Below, piece by piece: positions 39,859 through 47,975 of a DNA stretch of 64,000 bases. The stretch covers positions 31,022-95,021 of the IMG/VR virus record IMGVR_UViG_3300050821_003995, one strand, 5' to 3'. The translations under genes were made by a program, and so were the position numbers. The DNA comes from a virus. The notes beneath the pieces were generated by a model that saw only the letters and a program-made list of their open reading frames with translations, had not been told where the DNA came from and did not search any database. How positions within the stretch are numbered: position 1 is the stretch's first letter; each line of letters opens with the position of its first letter.

Positions 39859-41032
39859 AGAGCGTGACCGTGACGATGACGACGACCGCAGTGAAAAGCG
39901 GGGTTTCAGGTATGAGAGGCGTTCCCGTGAGGATGTGAAGGCCCGCGCCAACATGCGCGGTGGTGGCTTCGACAGCTTCATCAAACAGGAATTCAAGCGC
40001 TACAAGGTGCGTGACGGCAAGAACCTGGTCCGCATCCTGCCAGCCACTTGGGAAAAAGCCAAGCACTACGGCTACGATATTTGGATCAACTATGGCATCG
40101 GCGCCGACAACCAATCCTACCTGTCACTCAGCAAGATGGACCATGAGGACGCCGACCGCGACCCGCTGGTTGAGGCCCGCCGTGAGGCCCAGCGTGAGGG
40201 TGATGAAAAGGTGGCCAAGGCCCTTGCACCGCGCCAGCGCGTGCTGGTGTGGGTCATAGACCGCAATGAGGAGGACGAAGGCCCGCAGCTTTGGGACATC
40301 CCCTTCAGCGTGGACAAGGACTTCGTCAACCTCTGCCTGGATGAGGACACCAAGGGGGTTAGCTACCCGGACGATCCCAAGAAGGGACATGATATTCGCT
40401 TCTATAAGGAGGGGTCAGGGGTTGGCACCAAGTACCCGGCAGCGCGCATGAAGATCTTGGACGAATCCCCGCTGCATGAAGACCGGGACATTTACGACGA
40501 GTGGATGGGCTACGTCGAGGAAAACCCGGTGCCCGAGTGCCTTCAGTTCTACAGCGCCGATGAAATCCAGGCAGCCTTTGACGGCCACGTGGCCACCCGT
40601 GACGATGACGATGAGGACAAGCCCAAAAAGCGGTCACGGGATGACGATGACGATGATCGCCCCGCCAAGCGCCGGGCACGCGATGATGACGAGGATGAAA
40701 AGCCCCGTCGCAGCCGCAGCCGTGACGATGACGATGACGACAAACCCAAGCGGCGTGAACGGGTCCGTGAAGACGCGGATGATGACGATGACAAACCGCG
40801 CAGCAGCCGCAAGCGTCCGGCTGACGATGACGATGAGCCGGAGGAAAAACCCAAGCGCCGTGAGCGGGTGCGTGAAGATGACGATGACGCGGATGAAAAG
40901 CCGCGCACCAAACGCGCCCGTGAGGATGATGCTGAGAACGATGATGACGCCGAGGAAAAGCCCCGGCAAAGCATCAGGGAGCGCCTTGCGGCACGCAAGA
41001 AAAGCGCCAAACCGGCTGACGACGACGATTGA
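39845..41032 (+). CDS. Phage single-stranded DNA-binding protein with long charged repeat tail
   Basis: 395 residues. Residues about 25-250 hold the core: GGGFDSFIKQEFKRYKVRDG, LVRILPATWEKAKHYGYDIW and later LWDIPFSVDKDFVNL, similar in plan to phage gp32-like proteins. Residues 252-395 are eight repeats of R-D/E-D4-6-x-KP-[KR]-R-x-R. T4-type SSBs have a short acidic tail that recruits partners; here acidic and basic blocks alternate over 140 residues. The very end is acidic (PADDDD). Confidence 0.75.
   Translation: MAKGRERDRDDDDDRSEKRGFRYERRSREDVKARANMRGGGFDSFIKQEFKRYKVRDGKNLVRILPATWEKAKHYGYDIWINYGIGADNQSYLSLSKMDHEDADRDPLVEARREAQREGDEKVAKALAPRQRVLVWVIDRNEEDEGPQLWDIPFSVDKDFVNLCLDEDTKGVSYPDDPKKGHDIRFYKEGSGVGTKYPAARMKILDESPLHEDRDIYDEWMGYVEENPVPECLQFYSADEIQAAFDGHVATRDDDDEDKPKKRSRDDDDDDRPAKRRARDDDEDEKPRRSRSRDDDDDDKPKRRERVREDADDDDDKPRSSRKRPADDDDEPEEKPKRRERVREDDDDADEKPRTKRAREDDAENDDDAEEKPRQSIRERLAARKKSAKPADDDD
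40598..41029 (+). repeat. Charged tandem repeats in the SSB tail
   Basis: About eight degenerate units of 40-60 bases, built from GATGACGATGACGA-like blocks (poly-Asp) and CCCAAGCGGCG-like blocks (KPKRR). They also create long spurious frames on both strands. Length variation between relatives is to be expected. Confidence 0.8.
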
Positions 41033-41045
41033 CCGTCAGGCTGAA

Positions 41046-41219
41046 ATGCTCAAACGCGGCGGTATTGATCCAATCCGGATTGACCGTCGCGCTTTGAGTG
41101 AAATACTCAACGACGAAATACCCTACGCACGTTGGGCCAAGGAACAATCACGTCTTGAAAGGGCTGGCTATGCCGGATGGCGAGACTTCCTCAACAAACG
41201 CAAACCCCCCTGGGATTGA
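41046..41219 (+). CDS. Small basic protein, unknown
   Basis: 57 residues. MLKRGGIDPIRIDRRALSEI then YARWAKEQSRLERAGY. Starts 13 bases after the SSB stop. Overlaps the next gene by 50 bases. Function unknown. Confidence 0.5.
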   Translation: MLKRGGIDPIRIDRRALSEILNDEIPYARWAKEQSRLERAGYAGWRDFLNKRKPPWD

Positions 41220-41466
41220 CGCTGACCTGTATGATACCCACAAGGAGCTGCTTGCCGATTTGTGGAATCTTTGGGGCTTGCACCGCCGCCTGAACGCTGA
41301 CCTTAGAAAAATGGATCAGGAACGCTTCTCACGTATTTCAATAGTCTCATGTACTCACCTTGCTGCTGTGACCGCCGTGGACGTGAGCATGAGTGAGGAA
41401 CAGTTCCTGAATACCTGCAAAGCCAATTACCGGGCAGCGGTACAGCACGCACCGCGATGGGGATGA
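41170..41466 (+). CDS. Small unknown protein upstream of uvsX
   Basis: 98 residues from ATG 41170, whose first 16 codons overlap the previous gene. Helical middle (DTHKELLADLWNLWGLHRRL) and a His-rich end. One base before the uvsX-like start. Unknown. Confidence 0.5.
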   Translation: MPDGETSSTNANPPGIDADLYDTHKELLADLWNLWGLHRRLNADLRKMDQERFSRISIVSCTHLAAVTAVDVSMSEEQFLNTCKANYRAAVQHAPRWG

Positions 41467-41467
41467 A

Positions 41468-42487
41468 ATGTCAAAACGTGAGCGGGTCACCGAAGCCAAA
41501 TCCTCATACTTCGCGGAGGATAAAGCCAACTACAGCTTCGTCTCGTCGGGGTGCACTTTACTGGATTGTGCCCTCGGTGGCGGCTATCCACTGGGGCGCA
41601 TCGTCAACATTGTGGGTGACAAAAGCACAGCTAAGACGGCTTTGGCCACGGAAGCCCTCATAAACTTTATCAGCCGGTACCCTGACGGCGTGCCCGCCTA
41701 CCGTGACACTGAGTCGGCCTTTGACCAAGCCTACGCTGAAGCCATGGGGCTGAAGCTGGACAAGGTTGATTTTGGCTCAGATGATCCACTGGTGACGGTT
41801 GAAGCCTTCACCCGTGATTTTGACAAATTTCTTGACACACGAATTGACACCGAAACACCCGGCGTTTACGTGGTGGACAGCCTTGACGCCCTTTCAGACG
41901 AAGGTGAAATGGAACAGGATATTGGCAAAGGCACCTATGGCACCGCCAAGGCCAAGCTCCTGAGCATATTCTTCAGAACCACCGCGCACCGTATTCAGGA
42001 GAGCCGGGTATTGCTGTTGGTGATCTCACAGGTGCGCGACAACATTGGGGCCATGTTTGGTGAGAAGCACAAACGGTCGGGTGGCCGGGCGCTGGACTTC
42101 TATGCCTCACAGGCGCTGTGGCTGGCCCATATGGGTGAACTAAAGCGCGAAGTCAGCAAAGTGAAGCGTGCCTATGGGGTTGAGATCAAGGCCAAGGTAC
42201 GCAAGAATAAAATAAGCCTCCCCCTAAGAGAAGCCCGGTTTAATTTCGTATTTGGATATGGAGTTGAAGATTTAGGGGCTAGCATTGATTGGCTTAAAGA
42301 ACTTGGGCGTCTAAAAGACGCCGATATATCACCTACTCAATTAAAAGATTATATTAAGGAAATAGACACATTGACTGATAAAGAGTATAGTGCCGAAAAT
42401 AACAGGATAGCAAAGGTGGTACGCCAAATATGGCGCGAAGTTGAGATTTCTTTTTTACCGAAACGACAGAAATACCCCAATGATTAA
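41468..42487 (+). CDS. RecA/UvsX-like recombinase
   Basis: 339 residues. SSGCTLLDCALGGGYPLGRI, Walker A VGDKSTAKTAL (Ala in place of the usual Gly before Lys), AYRDTESAFD, VYVVDSLDALSDEGEM (Walker B), VLLLVISQVRDNIG (sensor) and the C-terminal ARFNFVFGYGVEDLG, all in RecA order. It would pair strands and support recombination-dependent replication with the nearby SSB and SbcCD. From about 42195 the DNA becomes AT-rich up to and through the HNH gene that overlaps its end, suggesting the 3' end was co-converted. Confidence 0.85.
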   Translation: MSKRERVTEAKSSYFAEDKANYSFVSSGCTLLDCALGGGYPLGRIVNIVGDKSTAKTALATEALINFISRYPDGVPAYRDTESAFDQAYAEAMGLKLDKVDFGSDDPLVTVEAFTRDFDKFLDTRIDTETPGVYVVDSLDALSDEGEMEQDIGKGTYGTAKAKLLSIFFRTTAHRIQESRVLLLVISQVRDNIGAMFGEKHKRSGGRALDFYASQALWLAHMGELKREVSKVKRAYGVEIKAKVRKNKISLPLREARFNFVFGYGVEDLGASIDWLKELGRLKDADISPTQLKDYIKEIDTLTDKEYSAENNRIAKVVRQIWREVEISFLPKRQKYPND

Positions 42488-43052
42488 AAAGCCAACAACA
42501 TTAAGGTGCCCCACTTGTAATTGTTTAAGAAAAGTGCCTGACTATTGGGGAAGAACCGCAGATAAGATGCGCCTTAAAATTATGAACAGGCAGTGTAAAA
42601 AGTGTGGCACTGGTAGGAAAAAGTCACATGGGCTAGGGCAGCATCCAATTTATATGGTTTGGTATAACATGATGGTCAGATGTGGGCATAAGGATGCCTA
42701 TGTTCGAGAAACTGTCATCAAAAATTACAGGGATAAAGGGATAATTGTTTGTAAACAATGGAGACGATTAGAAACATTCTCTCAATGGGCATTTGAAAAT
42801 GGTTATAGGGAAGGCTTATATTTAGACAGAAAAAGTAACAGCAAAAATTACTGCCCAAACAATTGCAGATGGGTAACATCAACCATATCAGGCCAACACA
42901 GAGCCAAGGTCAAACTAAGCCTATCAAAGGCCAGAAAGATACGAACCTTACATAATAAGGGCATCGGCTTTGGTGAATTAGCAAAACAGTTTATGGTACA
43001 TCAAACCACAATTAAGCGAATATGCCAAAATGAAACATGGAAAAACTGCTAG
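42480..43052 (+). CDS. HNH/AP2-type homing endonuclease with C-terminal HTH
   Basis: 190 residues, overlapping the recombinase stop. CPTCNCLRKVP with CKKCGTG (zinc ribbon), HPIYMVWYNMMVRCGHKD, FSQWAFENGYREGLYLDRKS, NYCPNNCRWVT. Then a helix-turn-helix (LHNKGIGFGELAKQFMVHQT) ending in ETWKNC, like the endings of 5015 and 7569. The D-R-K-S and NNCRW parts are HNH-like, but His is missing from some usual positions. Clearly AT-rich. Confidence 0.8.
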   Translation: MIKKPTTLRCPTCNCLRKVPDYWGRTADKMRLKIMNRQCKKCGTGRKKSHGLGQHPIYMVWYNMMVRCGHKDAYVRETVIKNYRDKGIIVCKQWRRLETFSQWAFENGYREGLYLDRKSNSKNYCPNNCRWVTSTISGQHRAKVKLSLSKARKIRTLHNKGIGFGELAKQFMVHQTTIKRICQNETWKNC

Positions 43053-43063
43053 TGGAGCCAAAT

Positions 43064-43225
43064 ATGCCCAAAGATGAAGCCAAGCACGCCTATGAGATCA
43101 CGACGGCAATCGTCAACTACATCAACATCAACAATGATGTTTTTCGCACTGACCGGGTGACGGCGCTTGCGGAAGCCAAAGCCACCCTGACTGAAAAGCT
43201 GGAAGCAGCGCTGAAGCGTCCATGA
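43064..43225 (+). CDS. Small unknown protein
   Basis: 53 residues from ATG 43064 (GTGGAG upstream; an ATG at 43037 lies inside the HNH gene). Helical (AYEITTAIVNYININNDVF). Overlaps the nuclease start by four bases. Unknown. Confidence 0.5.
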   Translation: MPKDEAKHAYEITTAIVNYININNDVFRTDRVTALAEAKATLTEKLEAALKRP

Positions 43226-43725
43226 GGGCTGGCGGGGGCAAGAGCAAGGGAGCGAGTTTTGAGAGGCACGTTTGTGTGCAGCTCTCATTGTGGATGAGCA
43301 AAGGTGCAGCCGAAGATCTATACTGGCGTTCGAGTATGAGTGGAGGGAGATCAACCGTAGCGGCACGCAAAGGCAAACGGCTGGCAGCACAAGCCGGTGA
43401 CATTTCCTGCATCCACCCCACCGGGGCACCCCTCACCAAACACTACTATATCGAATGCAAGTCATATCGTGACTTAAACTTCGTGGGCTTGCTAACTGGC
43501 AAAGGCAAGCTGATTGAGTTTTGGAATGAGACACGGTCACAGGCCAAGCATTATGACAAACGCCCGTTACTCATTGCCAAACAAAACCAGCAGCCCATCA
43601 TTGTGTGTCTGGACCGTGACGGCTTGGCCGATCTGTGCTTACATGCACACCTGAGCGCCCCTAGCTGGCAACTTCGCGTGGTGCTCTTTGATACCTTTGT
43701 GACAAATGCCGTGAGGCCGGTATGA
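43222..43725 (+). CDS. PD-(D/E)XK nuclease, Holliday-junction-resolvase-like
   Basis: 167 residues. GKSKGASFERHVCVQLSLW (conserved Glu helix), AGDISCIHP and YYIECKSYRD give E...D...ExK, the catalytic core of this superfamily. Size and layout fit phage resolvase- or VRR-NUC-like proteins. A role in resolving recombination or replication branches agrees with its place between UvsX and SbcCD. Overlaps both neighbours by four bases. Confidence 0.75.
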   Translation: MRAGGGKSKGASFERHVCVQLSLWMSKGAAEDLYWRSSMSGGRSTVAARKGKRLAAQAGDISCIHPTGAPLTKHYYIECKSYRDLNFVGLLTGKGKLIEFWNETRSQAKHYDKRPLLIAKQNQQPIIVCLDRDGLADLCLHAHLSAPSWQLRVVLFDTFVTNAVRPV

Positions 43726-44108
43726 CGTGGAATTTGGGTGATTACACCTGGACTAATTTTGAGAAGACCAAAAACGGCCGATTGAGCATCGGCGGTACCC
43801 AGTTTTATATGCGTGTGGGGCTGTTCATGGGGCGCCCAACTCAAGTGATCCAAACGCATGGTGAGTTCGTCAAGATGCGTTTAGTCAAGGGCTACCCTAA
43901 GGGAAATCTTCAGGTTTTAGACCCGACCAATAACAAAGCTTGTCTTTATCATGCCGAAGGATGGGGCACCTTTCAATGGAAACCCCCGACTGGATTTGTG
44001 AACTTAAATGAACTCGTCAAGACCACCCTGCGCAACTGCACGGGTGAGTTGGCAAAGAATATTCAACGTAATAATGCCCTGCTGAAGAAGCTGAGTGCAC
44101 GTCCATGA
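43722..44108 (+). CDS. LRxMLxGxxW family protein, outlying copy 1
   Basis: 128 residues. LGDYTWTNFEKTKNGRLSIG, GTQFYMRVGLFMGRP and EFVKMRLVKGYPKG, then LQVLDP. The G-x-x-F-x-x-R-x-G-x-F block ties it to the array at 15534-18187, and the rest ties it closely to the next gene. Unknown function, coupled by overlap to a nuclease gene. Confidence 0.6.
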   Translation: MTWNLGDYTWTNFEKTKNGRLSIGGTQFYMRVGLFMGRPTQVIQTHGEFVKMRLVKGYPKGNLQVLDPTNNKACLYHAEGWGTFQWKPPTGFVNLNELVKTTLRNCTGELAKNIQRNNALLKKLSARP

Positions 44109-44746
44109 CCGTGATCGTAGCCCCCACTGAACCACTGACAATGCACACGTCAGATGACGTGATTAGTGCCTATCTCAGTGACTTGTTGGGCACACTGTCC
44201 TTTGAGTCGTTTGAAGCGGCTGAAAACGCCACCATCACATTGATGAAAACCAAGTTCTACTTGCGCATCGGTGTATTCCTTGGTGTACCTTCAAAAGCTA
44301 TCATCGCCGAACAGCAGTTCGTGAAGATGCAGCACTGTGATGGCTACGACAAAGCCGATTTGAAAGTGCTTGACCCCAAAGACCCCAATACATGCCTTTA
44401 TGGGGATGGTACCGATTGGGGGCACTGGCGGCCGCCGTACAGGGCACCGGCTGGCTATGCAGGGCTACAACAATTTGGATCAACTTACGCACAAAACTCA
44501 CTGATGGCACAACAAGGGATCTCTGGTTTGCAACAGCTTCAAGGGCAGTCATTTGGTGGGCCAAATCCAGCTTGGCCCGCACATAAAGCATGGTACCAAA
44601 ATCAGGCAAAGCTTCTTAAGGCCCAGGCTCAAGCCCAGATGTATTCTGCTCAACCAAGCAAACTTGGTGTTGGGGTTCCTCAGCAATCACCCCCAATCCA
44701 AAAGCCAAGTGCTTGGCAGACCTTATTTGGAAAATCGGCCATATGA
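44105..44746 (+). CDS. LRxMLxGxxW family protein, outlying copy 2 with Gln/Ala-rich tail
   Basis: 213 residues. LSDLLGTLSFESF, KTKFYLRIGVFLGVP, EQQFVKMQHCDGY and LKVLDPKDP match copy 1. The C-terminal 90 residues are an extra low-complexity part rich in Gln, Ala, Pro and Tyr. Overlaps the SbcD start by four bases. Confidence 0.6.
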   Translation: MTVIVAPTEPLTMHTSDDVISAYLSDLLGTLSFESFEAAENATITLMKTKFYLRIGVFLGVPSKAIIAEQQFVKMQHCDGYDKADLKVLDPKDPNTCLYGDGTDWGHWRPPYRAPAGYAGLQQFGSTYAQNSLMAQQGISGLQQLQGQSFGGPNPAWPAHKAWYQNQAKLLKAQAQAQMYSAQPSKLGVGVPQQSPPIQKPSAWQTLFGKSAI

Positions 44747-45738
44747 ACTCGTTGATAACTACTGACCTTCACCTTTCTGACCGTGCGCGTGACAAGCACC
44801 GTTTTGGGCTATTCAGGTGGCTTGCACGTCAACAGGAAAAATATGACGTTGAGGCCACCTACATTTTAGGTGATTTAACGGAGAACAAGGATCGGCACTC
44901 CTCATTGTTGGTCAACCGGATTGTTGAGGAGCTTTTCAAGCTGAAACCCCCTGTTTTCGTTCTAAGGGGCAATCACGATGGGCTTGACCCCAACAGCCCG
45001 TATTTCAAGTTCCTGAACTGTATCGAAGGGCTTCAGTTTGTGGTGGACCCATGCTTCAACAAGGCCCTGAGTGTGGCTTTTGTGCCACACTGCGCAGATC
45101 AGGTGACTTTCAACCGGGCTTGCAAGCAAATGCCCCCCAAACCGGCCCTGTTCCTGACCCACGCCACATTTACCGGCGCCAAGGCTGAAACCGGTACCGC
45201 TTTGTCGGGCCTCAGCGCGTCACCCATTGAGTTGTTGCAGCCCGGTAGGGTGTACAGCGGTGACGTGCATGTGCCGCAGCGGTGTGGCCCTGTGACCTAC
45301 GTGGGGGCACCCTTTCATGTGAAGTTTGGTGACCGCTTCACCCCCAGGGTGCTATTGCTCAAGGGTGACCGGGAAACTGACCTGCATTTTGACTGTCCCC
45401 GCAAGCTGACACTGACAGTACGCGACGTGGATGATATCCTCAACAACAAAGAATTGAAGGTTGGGGATCAGGTCAAATTGGTGATTGAAATGGCGCGTGA
45501 GGAAGCCGTTGAATGGCAAGCCACCAAACAACGTATTCTTGCCGCTTGTCGTGAGGGTGGTTTGGAAGTATTTGGAGCCGAACTCAAAATCAACACCACC
45601 GCACGACGTGAGCGCGTCAAACTGAATGAGGGCTCCGTGAAATCACCGCTCGAAGTAATGACTGCCTTCTGCAAAGCTGAAGGTATAGCGTCTGTTATCA
45701 AAGCAGCAGGCTTGGAACTGTTGACAGTTGGGAAGTAA
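44743..45738 (+). CDS. sbcD: SbcD/Mre11-like nuclease
   Basis: 331 residues from ATG 44743. TTDLHLSD, YILGDLTENKDRH, LRGNHDGLDP, FLTHATFTG and YSGDVHVPQRCG are the five phosphoesterase motifs (DxH, GDxx, GNHD, H, GxxH-like). With SbcC at 47968 it forms the Mn-dependent complex that opens hairpins and trims DNA ends. The usual neighbour relation with sbcC is interrupted by four genes here. Confidence 0.85.
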   Translation: MNSLITTDLHLSDRARDKHRFGLFRWLARQQEKYDVEATYILGDLTENKDRHSSLLVNRIVEELFKLKPPVFVLRGNHDGLDPNSPYFKFLNCIEGLQFVVDPCFNKALSVAFVPHCADQVTFNRACKQMPPKPALFLTHATFTGAKAETGTALSGLSASPIELLQPGRVYSGDVHVPQRCGPVTYVGAPFHVKFGDRFTPRVLLLKGDRETDLHFDCPRKLTLTVRDVDDILNNKELKVGDQVKLVIEMAREEAVEWQATKQRILAACREGGLEVFGAELKINTTARRERVKLNEGSVKSPLEVMTAFCKAEGIASVIKAAGLELLTVGK

Positions 45739-45752
45739 CACGGGGTTAGTGG

Positions 45753-46151
45753 ATGACTAGTAAGGCGACCAAGTGGAACCGAAAGAAGTTGGCGGCCTAT
45801 GATGTGCGCCACCATGTGCCGCCGCATGTCATAGAGATTATCAACACTCCGCATGACCACGAGGGCGACAAGAATGAGCCAATCTGGATCATCTGGAAGC
45901 ATCAAGTCGGCTTCCCTCCCGTCATCGACACTCTGTGTGATACAGCCGACAGCGCCGTGTATCACTATGGGATGCTCGCCGGGGAAATCGCGCAAACTAG
46001 GCGAATGAATTTGAGCGCACACGTCGAGCGAGTGCCTGCAAACCATCGCTTTGCGTCAAGCCTAAATGACGTGTTCGCCGATAAGACTTTCACAACGATG
46101 AAACAGAAAACGGCCAGAAATGCTTTCCGCTATGCGCGCGAAGGCGATTAA
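45753..46151 (+). CDS. Unknown protein in second foreign-looking block
   Basis: 132 residues. MTSKATKWNRKKLAAYDVRH, HEGDKNEPIWIIWKH, FADKTFTTMKQ. Followed by TTAACAGGACGTTAATTGGGA, which shares ACAGGACGTTAA with the leader at 24779. Codon style resembles 24069-26689 rather than the phage core. Unknown function. Confidence 0.5.
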   Translation: MTSKATKWNRKKLAAYDVRHHVPPHVIEIINTPHDHEGDKNEPIWIIWKHQVGFPPVIDTLCDTADSAVYHYGMLAGEIAQTRRMNLSAHVERVPANHRFASSLNDVFADKTFTTMKQKTARNAFRYAREGD

Positions 46152-46174
46152 CAGGACGTTAATTGGGAACTCAA

Positions 46175-46372
46175 ATGTCGGCGCAGATAGTTCCATTTCC
46201 GCAGCAACCGAAAGAGCCGGACGTCAAAACGATTCACGCTTGCTTCGAACGACTGGCAAACGGCTGGCCGTGCCCGATGCCTGCCACGAAGAAAATAAAA
46301 CTGATTGATGTAGATAGTGGGATGCCGGCCGGATCGAAGTGGTACTGTCACAAGCATTTTTTCCAAAGTTAA
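46175..46372 (+). CDS. Small unknown protein in second foreign-looking block
   Basis: 65 residues from ATG 46175. QIVPFPQQPKEP, then ACFERLANGWPCPMPATKK and SKWYCHKHFF; a possible Cys/His metal site. Followed by TTAACCGCCGATTAACCGGG, recalling the sequence after the gene ending at 25032. Confidence 0.5.
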   Translation: MSAQIVPFPQQPKEPDVKTIHACFERLANGWPCPMPATKKIKLIDVDSGMPAGSKWYCHKHFFQS

Positions 46373-46396
46373 CCGCCGATTAACCGGGCACTGTAA

Positions 46397-47443
46397 ATGC
46401 TGAACCTGCCATTGCTTGAAGAACTTAAAGCCCTAAAGAAAGACATTGATGGCCCCTATGCCGTCACGAGAAAAGACAAATTAGCCTATTCGGCAGTGCT
46501 GGCACGGGTTATCCAAAACCTAAGCAATGCCCCACCCTTGCGTTTTGTGGTATCTATCCCCTATTGGGGGCCTTGGCATTCTCACACTTGCCGAAACGTC
46601 ACCATCCCGTCAGTGTTGGCCGCGATCAATTATGCTCACGCCGAAGACAGGGTTCGGTTTGTCATTCACACCATCAGCCCCGATGCCACGAAAGGTTTGC
46701 TGAAAGGCTTCGAAGCAGAATACCTGCCGTTGCCGCCGCATGCCAATCAATGGGTACAATTCTCCATGGGGCACAAAGACACCTTGGCACGGGCCAAGGC
46801 CGGTGAATGCCCCTGCCTCTTGTGTGCTGATAATTTGGTCTCACGTGAGTTCTTCACATTCACCGAGTGGGCCGTCGCTACCGGCTACAAAACCATTGCG
46901 GCACTTGGCCCCCGCGTCACGGCCGATCCAACAAAAGTGCCTATAGGTTCTGAGGCAAGCCAACTGGCAAGCTGGGCCACGGAACACCCGCATCCGTGGA
47001 CCAAAAGCCTTTTCTACAACACAGGTAATTCCAATTGTCCTTCTGTGGTGTACTTCCAGGGCACCCAAGGCATAAGTGCCCATGCGTTTCACCTGCACCC
47101 GGTTATGATGCTTAAAGATAGAAATCTCACATTTGAAGGTGATGCCATCGACTACGACCTGCTCAATTCGTTCAAATCAGATGAAATCTATGTGGTGGCC
47201 AACAATGAAATTTTCCTATGTGACGTAACCCAACCGGATCGGGTACACGGCACCGCCAGCCCACTTAATGATACTGAGATCATCCAATGGGCCAAAAACC
47301 CACACAGTGTAACACCCTTGCACCGCTGGAATTTCAAGCACAGAATCACCCTCACAGGTCAGGGTGCCAACAGCCAACTGATAGCAAATCATATTCTTAA
47401 AAACTTGGAGGAGAACGATGGGACTAGGCCCGGCAGCACGTGA
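46397..47443 (+). CDS. Glycosyltransferase-like protein (tentative)
   Basis: 348 residues. LRFVVSIPYWGPWHSHTC at the front, a middle PCLLCADNLVSREFFTFTEW and later HLHPVMMLKDRNLTFEGDAI. The layout (strand, DxN after a hydrophobic strand, later E-G-D) recalls GT-A type glycosyltransferases, but no motif is decisive. With the methyltransferase it lies between sbcD and sbcC, where DNA- or sugar-modifying genes may have been inserted. Confidence 0.4.
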   Translation: MLNLPLLEELKALKKDIDGPYAVTRKDKLAYSAVLARVIQNLSNAPPLRFVVSIPYWGPWHSHTCRNVTIPSVLAAINYAHAEDRVRFVIHTISPDATKGLLKGFEAEYLPLPPHANQWVQFSMGHKDTLARAKAGECPCLLCADNLVSREFFTFTEWAVATGYKTIAALGPRVTADPTKVPIGSEASQLASWATEHPHPWTKSLFYNTGNSNCPSVVYFQGTQGISAHAFHLHPVMMLKDRNLTFEGDAIDYDLLNSFKSDEIYVVANNEIFLCDVTQPDRVHGTASPLNDTEIIQWAKNPHSVTPLHRWNFKHRITLTGQGANSQLIANHILKNLEENDGTRPGST

Positions 47444-47975
47444 GTTGTACCAAAAGCTAAACCTGAAGCCCCCGGCACGGGTTTGTGATCTTGGCTCTCA
47501 GGAAATGAGCCAAGGTGTCAGTGGGAGTGCCAAAGACTGGATGGAAGAACAGGGCTTCGATTACACCTGCATTGACTTTGACGGAAAATTCGGTGCGCTC
47601 AAGCTGGATTTGAATGTGGCCACTATCCACGATATTTATCAAGCATACACTGAAACTTCGTTTGACATTGTGACCAATCACGGCACCACAGAACACATCT
47701 TCAATCAGGCAAACGTGTTCAAGCTGATGCACGATTTGACTGTACTGGGGGGCTTGATGATCCATGCCGTCCCCACGCCCAAATTTGGCCCTTCACATGG
47801 CTTCTATTATTATGACGAAAGTATTTTCGATGATCTGGCCCACGCCAACGATTATGAAATCCTGCAAAAGTACCGGCAGGATGATCCCTACGAGATTATC
47901 CTAGTAGCTTTTAGAAAACAGTACACCAATTCGTTCAGGGTGCCAATTCAGGGGATGTACCGGGACCGTGTTTGA
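47418..47975 (+). CDS. SAM-dependent methyltransferase-like protein
   Basis: 185 residues, GGAGGAG upstream, overlapping the previous gene by 26 bases. ARVCDLGSQEMSQG (motif I), YTCIDFDGKFGALKLDLN (acidic strand 2 and D), FDIVTNHGTTEHIFNQ (motif IV), LTVLGGLMIHAVPTP (motif V). Class I methyltransferase of the glycan/lipid type by appearance. Next to a possible glycosyltransferase. Confidence 0.6.
   Translation: MGLGPAARELYQKLNLKPPARVCDLGSQEMSQGVSGSAKDWMEEQGFDYTCIDFDGKFGALKLDLNVATIHDIYQAYTETSFDIVTNHGTTEHIFNQANVFKLMHDLTVLGGLMIHAVPTPKFGPSHGFYYYDESIFDDLAHANDYEILQKYRQDDPYEIILVAFRKQYTNSFRVPIQGMYRDRV

Noticed and set aside
40476-41010. Long frames in other frames and on the minus strand over the SSB tail
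   Set aside because: They follow from the GATGAC/AAGCGG repeats (Thr/Met-rich or Ser/Arg-rich translations) and have no independent support. Only the end of one, 41046-41219, is kept.
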